A DNA stretch of 64,000 nt from Streptomyces sp. MST-110588 (GTDB lineage: Bacteria; Actinomycetota; Actinomycetes; Streptomycetales; Streptomycetaceae): positions 2,287,501 to 2,351,500 of the forward strand of contig NZ_CP074380.1 in NCBI RefSeq assembly GCF_022695595.1, read 5' to 3'. Positions within the stretch are counted from its first letter, which is position 1, and every line of letters starts with the position of its first letter. The notes under the pieces were generated by a model. The model was given only the letters and a program-made list of their open reading frames with translations. It did no database searches and was not told the DNA's origin. The translations under genes and the position numbers were made by a program. This document shows, piece by piece, positions 55,489 to 63,019 of this stretch.

Positions 55489-56487
55489 ATGGCAGGCAAT
55501 CAGAAATCCGACCACCCCACCGCGCTCGGCACCGGCTCGTGGTGGGCCGTGCTGCGGCGTACGGCCAAGGAGTTCGTGGACGACGAACTGCACGACCGGG
55601 CCGCGGCCCTGACGTACTACGGAGTGCTCTCCCTCTTCCCCGCGCTGCTGGTCCTGGTCTCGCTGCTCGGCGTGATCGGCAGGTCCGCCGCCCAGGGGAT
55701 CCTGGACAACCTGCAACAGCTCACGCCGGGCGCCGCCCAGGACATCTTGCGCGGTGCGGTGCACCAGCTCCAGCGCAGCGGCGGTACGGGAAGCGTGCTG
55801 GCCGTCGTGGGTCTGCTGGCCGCGCTGTGGTCGGCGTCCGGTTACATCGCCGCGTTCATCCGTGCCGCCAACGCCGTCTACGACCTTCCGGAGGGCCGCC
55901 CGGCGTGGAAGACGCTGCCGCTGCGGCTGACGGTCACGGTGGTGCTGATGATGCTGATCTCCGTCAGCGCGGTGATCGTGGTCTTCACCGGGCCGCTGGC
56001 CCGGCAGGCGGGCCGGAGCCTGGGCATCGGGGACGCGGGCATCACCGTCTGGTCGATCGCCAAATGGCCCGTACTGGTCCTGCTCGTGGTGATGATGGTG
56101 ACCCTCCTCTACCGCACCACGCCCAACGTGCGTGTCCCGGGCCTGCGCTGGCTGACGCCCGGCAGCTTCCTGGCCGTCCTGTTGTGGCTCGCCGCCTCGG
56201 CCGGCTTCGCGGTGTACGTGGCCAACTTCGGCTCGTACAACAAGACCTACGGCACGCTGGCCGGCGTCATCATCTTCCTGGTCTGGCTGTGGCTGTCCAA
56301 CCTGGCGATCCTGCTCGGCCTGGAGTTCGACGCCGAACTGGTCCGCCAGCGGGCGATCGCCGACGGTCATCCGCCGGAGGAGGAGCCGTACGTGGAACCC
56401 CGGGACACCCGCACCTGGCCTCGTGGACTGCGGCGGCGCGTCCGGCGGCAGCGGCACGGCCGGGAGCGGGCGGCCACGGACCGCTGA
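55489..56487 (+). CDS. YihY/BrkB family membrane protein
   Basis: A 332-residue polytopic membrane protein of the YihY/BrkB family (once called RNase BN). It has ELHDRAAALTYYGVLSLFPA at the start of the first membrane helix, then VGLLAALWSASGYIAAFIRA, LYRTTPNVRVPGLRWLTPGS and SYNKTYGTLAGVIIFLVWLW with NLAILLGLEFDAEL. About six helices. The C-terminal tail is acidic, then Arg-rich. Biochemical role is unknown. ATG at 55489 has no good Shine-Dalgarno. It appears monocistronic. Confidence 0.93.
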   Translation: MAGNQKSDHPTALGTGSWWAVLRRTAKEFVDDELHDRAAALTYYGVLSLFPALLVLVSLLGVIGRSAAQGILDNLQQLTPGAAQDILRGAVHQLQRSGGTGSVLAVVGLLAALWSASGYIAAFIRAANAVYDLPEGRPAWKTLPLRLTVTVVLMMLISVSAVIVVFTGPLARQAGRSLGIGDAGITVWSIAKWPVLVLLVVMMVTLLYRTTPNVRVPGLRWLTPGSFLAVLLWLAASAGFAVYVANFGSYNKTYGTLAGVIIFLVWLWLSNLAILLGLEFDAELVRQRAIADGHPPEEEPYVEPRDTRTWPRGLRRRVRRQRHGRERAATDR

Positions 56488-56676
56488 GGCGCTGAGGCGA
56501 GGAACCGCCCCCGGGCCGGACGTCCCGGGTATCACGCGTCGCGGCGGAACAGGGCGGTCCGCGCTAACGGTTCGCCGAAGTTCACGAAAGCGCAGGGCGT
56601 GAGTAGCGTCAATGTTCGTGCTCGGCGCGGTTCCTGGCGGTACGCCAGAAACCGCACCGGGGTGTTCGAGGCGATT

Positions 56677-56937
56677 TCAGCCGGGCCAGGTGCCGGTCAG
56701 TTTGCGTACGGCCACCGCGCCGCCCCGGTCCACGGCCGCGCGTACCGTGCCCAGGATCGCGCCCTGGAGAGCGGCGGCCGGCAGGACCTCACGCCAACTA
56801 CGGTCCTCGTCCGTGGGCTCCGGGGCCTCCGCCTGTCCGGCGGCCTTGCGCCATACGCGCTTGAACACCGCGCCGGCCAGCGCGCCGGCGAGCAGCCCGA
56901 AGAGCATGCCCAGCGGCTTGTAGAGCAGCTTGATCAT
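56677..56937 (-). CDS. DUF4235 family membrane protein
   Basis: An 86-residue protein: MIKLLYKPLGMLFGLLAGAL, then AVFKRVWRKAAG and TDEDRSWREVLPAAALQGAI. Two membrane or amphipathic helices. ATG at 56937 overlaps the DUF3618 stop (ATGA), so it is translationally coupled to it. Relatives are found with DUF3618 and holin-X genes in Streptomyces and may belong to an envelope-stress module. Confidence 0.88.
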   Translation of the reverse strand: MIKLLYKPLGMLFGLLAGALAGAVFKRVWRKAAGQAEAPEPTDEDRSWREVLPAAALQGAILGTVRAAVDRGGAVAVRKLTGTWPG

Positions 56938-57521
56938 CGGCACCGCCCCAGGCCGCGAGCGGTCCGCCGGCCACGGCCGACGCGCGCCAGGCGGCCGACG
57001 CGGGCCGCGCGGAGTGCGCGTACGGTACGCAGCGCCCGGACGGCGCGCAGTGCGCGGTCGGCACGGACCGTACGGCCGCCGGCGCGTATCGCCCGGGATG
57101 CCGTCCGGCCACTGGCAGTGCCATGACCGCTGTCGCGGCTGCGCAGTACCAGGACGCCGGCCCCGACCAGCAGGACGCCGCCCGCGGCGCCGGCGGTGCG
57201 TGCCGGGTGGCGCCGGGACGCCCCGAGGGCCCGCGTGGTCACGGCCCGTGCCCGCCCGTACGTACGGTCCCTGAGCCGGACCGCTTCTTGGCGGGCGCGG
57301 CTCTTGACATCGGCCCTGGCCGCCAGTTCCGCGACGGTGTCGCCGAGTTCGCGCCGGGTCCGCTCGATCCGCTCGCGCAGCTCCTCGGGGCTGGGGGCGG
57401 CCTCCTCGCGCTTCGCCGACTCCGGCTCCGGCGTCGGCGTCGGCGTCGGTTCCTGCGCCGCTGCCGGCTCCCGCGCCGCTGCCGATGTCTTCTTCTCGTC
57501 CGTCCTGGATTCGCTGGTCAC
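56934..57521 (-). CDS. DUF3618 domain protein
   Basis: A 195-residue protein. The Glu/Pro/Ala-rich N-terminus (about 40 residues) is followed by the DUF3618 helix PSPEELRERIERTRRELGDT with VAELAARADVKSRARQEAVR. One membrane helix (AGAAGGVLLVGAGVLVL) and an Arg-rich tail complete it, like YqjD-type ribosome-linked membrane proteins. The GTG at 57521 overlaps the holin-X stop (GTGA), with AGGGAGG upstream. Second gene of the three-gene operon. Confidence 0.88.
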   Translation of the reverse strand: MTSESRTDEKKTSAAAREPAAAQEPTPTPTPEPESAKREEAAPSPEELRERIERTRRELGDTVAELAARADVKSRARQEAVRLRDRTYGRARAVTTRALGASRRHPARTAGAAGGVLLVGAGVLVLRSRDSGHGTASGRTASRAIRAGGRTVRADRALRAVRALRTVRALRAARVGRLARVGRGRRTARGLGRCR

Positions 57522-57937
57522 CGTCGTGCCCTCCCTTTGATCTCCTCGATGTCCCGCCGCACCCCGCGCAGCGTCTCCTCGGGCACCGGCGGCACGGCGC
57601 GTCGGATCCGCTGCCGGCCCAGGAGCGCCAGGGTCCCGGCGAGCACCAGCAGGGCCGCCGCGACCACCAGGCCCGCGGCCCACGGGGACAGCACCAGCGC
57701 GAGCGCGAGGACCGCCGTCGCCACCAGTGTCTGTGCCGCCAGGAACGCCACCGCTCCGGCGCCGCCGAGCAGTCCGCCGCCCAGGCCGAACCGCTTGCCC
57801 TTGCGCGTCATCTCCATGCGGGCCAGGGCCATTTCGTCGCGTACGAGGTGTGCCATCTGGTCCGACGCCTGCGCGATCAGCTCGTTCACCGGACGGTGGT
57901 CCTGCCGCGCGGGCCGGTGGTCCATGGAAGTGCTCAT
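57518..57937 (-). CDS. Holin-X/phage holin family (PF07332-type) membrane protein
   Basis: A 139-residue protein. DHRPVNELIAQASDQMAHLV and RDEMALARMEMTRKGKRFG form the typical amphipathic lead of Actinobacterial holin-X proteins. Two membrane helices (about residues 52-72 and 80-102) follow, then a polar tail ending GRARR. Despite the name it is a chromosomal housekeeping-type protein here, not from a prophage. ATG at 57937 follows GGGAGC; GTG at 57946 is an alternative. It is first in an operon with DUF3618 and DUF4235. Confidence 0.88.
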   Translation of the reverse strand: MSTSMDHRPARQDHRPVNELIAQASDQMAHLVRDEMALARMEMTRKGKRFGLGGGLLGGAGAVAFLAAQTLVATAVLALALVLSPWAAGLVVAAALLVLAGTLALLGRQRIRRAVPPVPEETLRGVRRDIEEIKGRARR

Positions 57938-58115
57938 CCCGGTCACGCTCCCTTCTCCCAGGGCTTTTCGGAGCTCTCGCGGTTCCCCGGAGCTGTCCGG
58001 GTACCTCCTCACCGGCTCGCTAACCGGAACGCGGGGCCGCCACCCGTCCGTACGGCACGGCGGGGCCGCGTCCGCACCCGGCAGGGCCGCGTACGAACCC
58101 GCCGGGCCCCGCATG

Positions 58116-58158
58116 AAAAAAGCGGCGCGCGCCCCTCATGGAGAGGGACGCGCGCCGC
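58116..58158 (-). terminator. Intrinsic terminator for pfkA (minus strand)
   Basis: GCGGCGCGCG (58122-58131) and CGCGCGCCGC (58149-58158) plus an inner CCCTC/GAGGG part make 15 pairs with one mismatch. On the minus strand the stem is followed by TTTTTT (complement of 58116-58121). It lies 32 bases past the pfkA stop. Confidence 0.92.
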
Positions 58159-58189
58159 ATACGGTCCGCCGGGCCGGAGCAGTCCGGGG

Positions 58190-59215
58190 TCAGAAGACGG
58201 ACTCGGCCTCGTCCATGCGGGACGCCGGCACGGTCTTCAGCTCCGTGACCGCCTCGGCCAGCGGCACCATCTTGATGTCCGTGCCGCGCAGCGCGGTCAT
58301 CTTGCCGAAGTCCCCGCGGTGCGCCGCCTCCACCGCGTGCCAGCCGAAGCGGGTGGCCAGCACCCGGTCGTACGCGGTGGGGGTGCCGCCGCGCTGGACG
58401 TGGCCGAGGATGACCGGGCGGGCCTCCTTGCCGAGGCGGTGCTCCAGTTCGCGGGCGAGCGCGGTGCCGATGCCCTGGAAGCGCTCGTGGCCGTACTGGT
58501 CGATCTCGCCCTTGCCGTAGTCCATGGAGCCCTCGGCCGGGTGGGCGCCCTCGGCGACGCAGACGACCGCGAACTTCTTGCCCCGGGCGAAGCGCTCCTC
58601 GACCATCGTGACCAGGTCGTTGACGTCGAAGGGGCGCTCGGGCAGACAGATGCCGTGGGCGCCGCCGGCCATGCCGGACTCCAGCGCGATCCAGCCGGCG
58701 TGCCGGCCCATGACCTCCACGACCATGACGCGCTGGTGGGACTCGGCGGTGGTCTTCAGGCGGTCGATGGCCTCGGTGGCCACGCCGACGGCGGTGTCGA
58801 AGCCGAAGGTGCGGTCGGTGGAGGAGATGTCGTTGTCGATGGTCTTGGGGACGCCGACGATCGGCAGGCCGGCGTCCGAGAGCATCCGGGACGCGGTGAG
58901 CGTGCCTTCGCCGCCGATGGGGATGAGCACGTCGACGCCGTACTCACGGGCGAGGTCCTTGCCGTTCTCGCACGCCTCGCGCAGCCGGGCGCGCTCCAGG
59001 CGGGCGGAGCCCAGGATCGTACCGCCGCGGGCCAGGATGCCGCTGACCGCGTCGAGGTCGAGCTTGCGGTAGCGCCCGTCCAGGAGGCCCTTGAACCCGT
59101 CCTCGAAACCGATGACCTCATCGCCGTGTTCCGTCAGCGCCCGGTGCACCACCGAACGGATCACGGCGTTCAGGCCGGGGCAGTCGCCGCCCGCGGTGAG
59201 GACTCCGATACGCAT
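58190..59215 (-). CDS. pfkA: 6-phosphofructokinase PfkA
   Basis: A 341-residue glycolytic enzyme of the group-III PFK type seen in Streptomyces. MRIGVLTAGGDCPGLNAVIR is the start. IPIGGEGTLTASRMLSDAGL carries a Gly at the position equivalent to Gly104 of E. coli, which favours ATP. VPKTIDNDISSTDRTFGFDT has Lys at the position equivalent to 124, as in PPi-dependent enzymes. VVEVMGRHAGWIALESGMAG and VILGHVQRGGTPTAYDRVLA are fructose-binding parts. ATP is the likely donor. ATG at 59215 follows AGGAGACACAGC. Divergent from pta over 237 bp. Confidence 0.95.
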   Translation of the reverse strand: MRIGVLTAGGDCPGLNAVIRSVVHRALTEHGDEVIGFEDGFKGLLDGRYRKLDLDAVSGILARGGTILGSARLERARLREACENGKDLAREYGVDVLIPIGGEGTLTASRMLSDAGLPIVGVPKTIDNDISSTDRTFGFDTAVGVATEAIDRLKTTAESHQRVMVVEVMGRHAGWIALESGMAGGAHGICLPERPFDVNDLVTMVEERFARGKKFAVVCVAEGAHPAEGSMDYGKGEIDQYGHERFQGIGTALARELEHRLGKEARPVILGHVQRGGTPTAYDRVLATRFGWHAVEAAHRGDFGKMTALRGTDIKMVPLAEAVTELKTVPASRMDEAESVF

Positions 59216-59452
59216 GGTGCTGTGTCTCCTGTGCTCGCTGTTGGTTCTTGTGAGCCGGTCCGATTCTTTCACGGGCCGTAAGGCCCTGCCCTCACAGCTC
59301 GACGAGTACCCCCGGCGCCCCTGCTGTCCCCTACTGTCACGGGGTAAGACTGGAGGAGCGGCTTATCCACAGACGCAGGTATTGTCAAGAGGGGCAAGCC
59401 CACCATAACGGGTAATTTGACCTTGCGAGCAACGAATGGACGGAGAGCACGC
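59216..59452. promoter_or_regulatory. Divergent region pfkA / pta with promoter candidate
   Basis: 237 bp. On the plus strand TTGTCA at 59382-59387 is a good -35, followed by an ACCATAACG segment near 59402-59410 as a possible -10. CGGAGAG at 59441-59447 is the pta ribosome-binding site. No gene is supported. The region may be a control point between glycolysis and acetate genes. Confidence 0.5.
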
Positions 59453-61579
59453 GTGACGCGCAGCGTGTACGTGACCGGGATCGACCGAGGCGACGGCCGC
59501 CAGGTCGTCGAGCTGGGAGTCATGGAGCTCCTGACTCGCCATGTCGACAAGGTGGGCGTCTTCCGCCCGCTGGTACACGACGGACCCGACCGCCTGTTCG
59601 AGCTGCTGCGGGCGCGCTACCGGCTCAGCCAGCCCGCGGACACCGTATACGGAATGGCGTACCAGGAGGCAAGCGCCCTCCAGGCCGAGCAGGGCACCGA
59701 CGAGCTGGTCTCCCGGCTCGTCGACCGCTTCCTGAAGGTCGCCCGGGACTACGAGTACGTCCTGGTGCTCGGCACGGACTACGCCGCCACCAACCTGCCG
59801 GACGAACTGACCCTCAACGCCCGCCTGGCCAACGAGTTCGGCGCCTCCGTGCTGCCGGTGGTCGGCGGCCAGGACCAGTCCGCGGAGTCCGTGGCGGCCG
59901 AGGCACGCAACGCCTACCGTGCCTACGAGTCCCTGGGCTGCGACGTGGTGGCGATGATCGTCAACCGGGTCGCTCCCGAGGACCGCGCCCGGATCGCCGA
60001 GCGGCTGTCCGCCGGCCTCCCGGTGCCCTGCTACGCACTCCCCGAGGACGGCTCCCTCTCCGCGCCGACCGTCGGCCAGATCGTGCAGACCCTGGGCGCG
60101 GAGGTGCTGCTCGGCGACGACTCGGGGCTCGCCCGCGACGCCCGGGACTTCGTCTTCGGCGGCGCCATGCTGCCGACCTTCCTCAAGGCACTGACCCCCG
60201 GCTGCCTGGTGGTGACCCCCGGCGACCGCGCGGACCTGGTCGTCGGCGCGCTCGCCGCGCACAGCGCCGGCGCCCCTCCCATAGCCGGCGTGCTGCTCAC
60301 GCTGGACGAGCGGCCGGGCCCGGACATCATGGCGCTGGCCGGCCGGCTGGCCCCGGGAACCCCGGTCGTCTCCGTGCCCGGGGGCTCCTTCCCCACCGCC
60401 GAGCAGCTCTTCGCCATCGAGGGCAAGCTCAACGCCGCCTCCCCGCGCAAGGCGGAGACCGCGCTCGGCCTGTTCGAACGGCACGTCGACACCGCCGCGT
60501 TGACGAACCGCATCTCCGTCGCCCGCTCCGGCCGCGTCACGCCGATGATGTTCGAGCACGAGCTGATCGAGCGCTCCCGCTCCGGCCGCCGCCGGGTCGT
60601 GCTGCCCGAGGGCACCGAGGAGCGGGTGCTGCGCGCCGCCGACGTCCTGCTGCGCCGCGACGTGTGCGACCTGACCCTGCTGGGCGAGGAGGAGGCGATC
60701 CGCAAGCGCGCCGCCGACCTGGCCATCGACCTCGCCGACGCGCAGATCCTGGACCCGCAGACCTCCCCGCTGCGCGAACGCTTCGCCGAGCTGTACGCGA
60801 AGCTGCGCGCCCACAAGGGCGTCGGCTACGAGCTGGCGTACGACGTGGTCGCCGACGTCTCCTACTTCGGCACGCTGATGGTCCAGGAGGGCCTGGCCGA
60901 CGGCATGGTCTCCGGCGCGGTGCACTCCACCGCCGCCACCATCCGCCCCGCCTTCGAGATCATCAAGACCAGGCCGGGCGCGCAGATCGTCTCCTCGGTG
61001 TTCTTCATGTGCCTGGCCGACCGCGTCCTGGTCTACGGCGACTGCGCGGTCAACCCGGACCCGAACGCCGAGCAGCTCGCCGACATCGCCATCCAGTCGG
61101 CCACCACCGCCGCCCAGTTCGGCGTGGAGCCGCGGATCGCGATGCTCTCGTACTCCACCGGCACCTCCGGCTCCGGCGCGGACGTCGACAAGGTCCGCAA
61201 GGCCACCGAGCTGGTCCGGGAGCGGCGGCCGGACCTGCTGGTCGAAGGGCCGATCCAGTACGACGCGGCGGTGGACGCCGCGGTCGCCAAGACCAAGCTC
61301 CCCGGCTCCGAGGTCGCGGGCAAGGCGACCGTACTGGTCTTCCCCGACCTGAACACCGGCAACAACACCTACAAGGCCGTACAGCGCTCGGCGGGCGCCG
61401 TCGCCGTCGGCCCGGTGCTCCAGGGCCTGCGCAAGCCGGTCAACGACCTCTCGCGCGGCGCGCTGGTGCAGGACATCGTCAACACGGTGGCGATCACCGC
61501 GATCCAGGCGCAGGGCGAGCGGCCCGACGCCACCGGGCCCGCCGCCGCCGGGGCCGGCCCCGAGACCGCCGGGCGCTGA
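59453..61579 (+). CDS. pta: Phosphate acetyltransferase Pta (long form)
   Basis: A 708-residue long-form enzyme interconverting acetyl-CoA and acetyl phosphate. The N-terminal half has a P-loop-like BioD-type domain (VYVTGIDRGDGRQVVELGVM) and DRTGG region with GGAMLPTFLKALTPGCLVVT. The C-terminal PTA domain (about residues 375-700) has RRRVVLPEGTEERVLRAADV, GVGYELAYDVVADVSYFGTL, VSGAVHSTAATIRPAFEIIK and VLVFPDLNTGNNTYKAVQRS. GTG at 59453 follows CGGAGAG. Paired with ackA downstream. The last residues are Ala/Pro/Gly-rich. Confidence 0.95.
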   Translation: MTRSVYVTGIDRGDGRQVVELGVMELLTRHVDKVGVFRPLVHDGPDRLFELLRARYRLSQPADTVYGMAYQEASALQAEQGTDELVSRLVDRFLKVARDYEYVLVLGTDYAATNLPDELTLNARLANEFGASVLPVVGGQDQSAESVAAEARNAYRAYESLGCDVVAMIVNRVAPEDRARIAERLSAGLPVPCYALPEDGSLSAPTVGQIVQTLGAEVLLGDDSGLARDARDFVFGGAMLPTFLKALTPGCLVVTPGDRADLVVGALAAHSAGAPPIAGVLLTLDERPGPDIMALAGRLAPGTPVVSVPGGSFPTAEQLFAIEGKLNAASPRKAETALGLFERHVDTAALTNRISVARSGRVTPMMFEHELIERSRSGRRRVVLPEGTEERVLRAADVLLRRDVCDLTLLGEEEAIRKRAADLAIDLADAQILDPQTSPLRERFAELYAKLRAHKGVGYELAYDVVADVSYFGTLMVQEGLADGMVSGAVHSTAATIRPAFEIIKTRPGAQIVSSVFFMCLADRVLVYGDCAVNPDPNAEQLADIAIQSATTAAQFGVEPRIAMLSYSTGTSGSGADVDKVRKATELVRERRPDLLVEGPIQYDAAVDAAVAKTKLPGSEVAGKATVLVFPDLNTGNNTYKAVQRSAGAVAVGPVLQGLRKPVNDLSRGALVQDIVNTVAITAIQAQGERPDATGPAAAGAGPETAGR

Positions 61580-61587
61580 CCGGTCCG

Positions 61588-61613
61588 GGCCGGCGCGGAC
61601 GGCCGCGCCGGCC
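61588..61613 (+). terminator. Hairpin between pta and ackA
   Basis: GGCCGGCGCGG (61588-61598) and CCGCGCCGGCC (61603-61613) form an 11-bp perfect stem with an ACGG loop, nine bases after the pta stop. No T-run. It may attenuate transcription into ackA or protect the pta mRNA end. Confidence 0.55.
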
Positions 61614-61690
61614 CCGGCCCCGGACCTCGTCGCCGGACCCCGGCCCCGTACGTAGCCCACCCCTCCCCCACCCTCACCGGAAAGCCCTAA

Positions 61691-62902
61691 ATGACTGCCA
61701 ACGCCACCCGTGTCCTCGTCCTGAACTCCGGCTCGTCGTCGGTGAAGTACCAGCTCATCGACATGACCGACGGCTCCCGGCTGGCCGCCGGCCTGGTCGA
61801 GCGGATCGGCGAGGCCACCTCGCGCCTGGTGCACAGCCCGCTGGCCACCGGCGGCGACAAGCGCGAGCAGGAGGGCCCGATGGCCGATCACGAGGCCGCG
61901 CTGCGGGCCGTCGCCGACGAACTCGCCGCGGACGGGCTGGGCCTGGACTCGCCCGAGCTGGCCGCCATCGGCCACCGTGTCGTACACGGCGGGCTGAAGT
62001 TCACCGAGCCGACCGTGATCGACGAGACGGTGATGAAGGAGGTCGAGCGGCTGGTGCCGGTGGCGCCGCTGCACAACCCCGCCAACATCACCGGTATCCG
62101 CACCGCCCAGGCGCTGCGCCCCGACCTCCCGCAGGTCGCGGTCTTCGACACCGCCTTCCACACCACGATGCCCGAGCACGCGGCCCGCTACGCCATAGAC
62201 GTGGAGACCGCCGACGCCCACCGCATCCGCCGCTACGGCTTCCACGGCACCTCGCACGCCTACGTCTCGCGCAAGACCGCCGAGCTGCTGGGCAAGTCCC
62301 CCCAGGACGTCAACGTCATCGTGCTGCACCTGGGCAACGGCGCCTCGGCCTCGGCGGTGGCCGGCGGGCGCTGCGTGGACACCTCCATGGGCCTGACCCC
62401 GCTGGAGGGCCTGGTCATGGGCACCCGCTCCGGCGACGTCGACCCGGCGGTGGTCTTCCACCTCAAGCGGGTGGCGGGCATGGACACCGACGAGATCGAC
62501 GTGCTGCTCAACAAGAAGAGCGGTCTGATCGGACTGTGCGGCGACAACGACATGCGCGAGATACGCCGCCGCATCGACGAGGGCGACCAGCGGGCCGCGC
62601 TCGCCTTCGACATCTACATCCACCGGCTGAAGAAGTACATCGGCGCCTACAGCGCCGTGCTGGGCCGGGTCGACGCGGTGGCCTTCACCGCGGGCGTCGG
62701 CGAGAACGCCGCCCCGGTGCGCGAGGCCGCCGTCGCCGGCCTGGAGGAGCTGGGCCTGGCGGTCGACGCCGACCTGAACTCCGTACGGTCCGACGAGCCC
62801 CGGCTGATCTCGCCCGAGTACGCCCGGGTCGCGGTCGCCGTGGTCCCCACCGACGAAGAGCTGGAGATCGCCACCCAGACATACGCGCTGGTCAGCGGCT
62901 GA
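61691..62902 (+). CDS. ackA: Acetate kinase AckA
   Basis: A 403-residue ASKHA-fold kinase, acetyl phosphate plus ADP to acetate plus ATP. VLVLNSGSSSVKYQLIDMTD is the N-terminal signature. AIGHRVVHGGLKFTEP, FDTAFHTTMPEHAARYAID, RRYGFHGTSHAYVSRKTAEL and DTSMGLTPLEGLVMGTRSGD are all intact, and it ends EELEIATQTYALVSG. ATG at 61691 follows GGAAAG. Forms the acetate overflow pathway with pta, with pyk following. Confidence 0.96.
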   Translation: MTANATRVLVLNSGSSSVKYQLIDMTDGSRLAAGLVERIGEATSRLVHSPLATGGDKREQEGPMADHEAALRAVADELAADGLGLDSPELAAIGHRVVHGGLKFTEPTVIDETVMKEVERLVPVAPLHNPANITGIRTAQALRPDLPQVAVFDTAFHTTMPEHAARYAIDVETADAHRIRRYGFHGTSHAYVSRKTAELLGKSPQDVNVIVLHLGNGASASAVAGGRCVDTSMGLTPLEGLVMGTRSGDVDPAVVFHLKRVAGMDTDEIDVLLNKKSGLIGLCGDNDMREIRRRIDEGDQRAALAFDIYIHRLKKYIGAYSAVLGRVDAVAFTAGVGENAAPVREAAVAGLEELGLAVDADLNSVRSDEPRLISPEYARVAVAVVPTDEELEIATQTYALVSG

Positions 62903-62917
62903 GTCATGGCATGCGGT

Positions 62918-62938
62918 CCGGCGCCTTGCGGGCGCCGG
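62918..62938 (+). terminator. Hairpin between ackA and pyk
   Basis: CCGGCGCC (62918-62925) and GGCGCCGG (62931-62938) form an 8-bp perfect stem with loop TTGCG, 16 bases past the ackA stop. There is no T-run. The pyk promoter would be further downstream. Confidence 0.55.
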
Positions 62939-63007
62939 GCCACGGACCGGCCGCCCACCGGGTGTCTCCGGCAGCACAGCCGAATATTCCGCTCCGAAAC
63001 AAAACGA

Positions 63008-63013
63008 TAGGAT
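63008..63013 (+). promoter_or_regulatory. TAGGAT -10 box close to the pyk start codon
   Basis: TAGGAT is an excellent -10 match, six bases before the ATG at 63020. This would give a leaderless or nearly leaderless mRNA. The same AGGA could instead act as a Shine-Dalgarno with a seven-base spacer, and no good -35 is seen at 17-18 bases, so the two readings cannot be separated. Confidence 0.45.
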
Positions 63014-63019
63014 CGCTCC

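Noticed and set aside
55161..55499. A 112-codon minus-strand frame in the gap before the BrkB gene
   Set aside because: Arg/Pro/Leu-rich without motifs or a good start; probably chance.
57518..57937. Prophage remnant suggested by the holin-family name
   Set aside because: No phage structural or integrase genes are nearby. Holin-X family proteins are ordinary chromosomal genes in Streptomyces.
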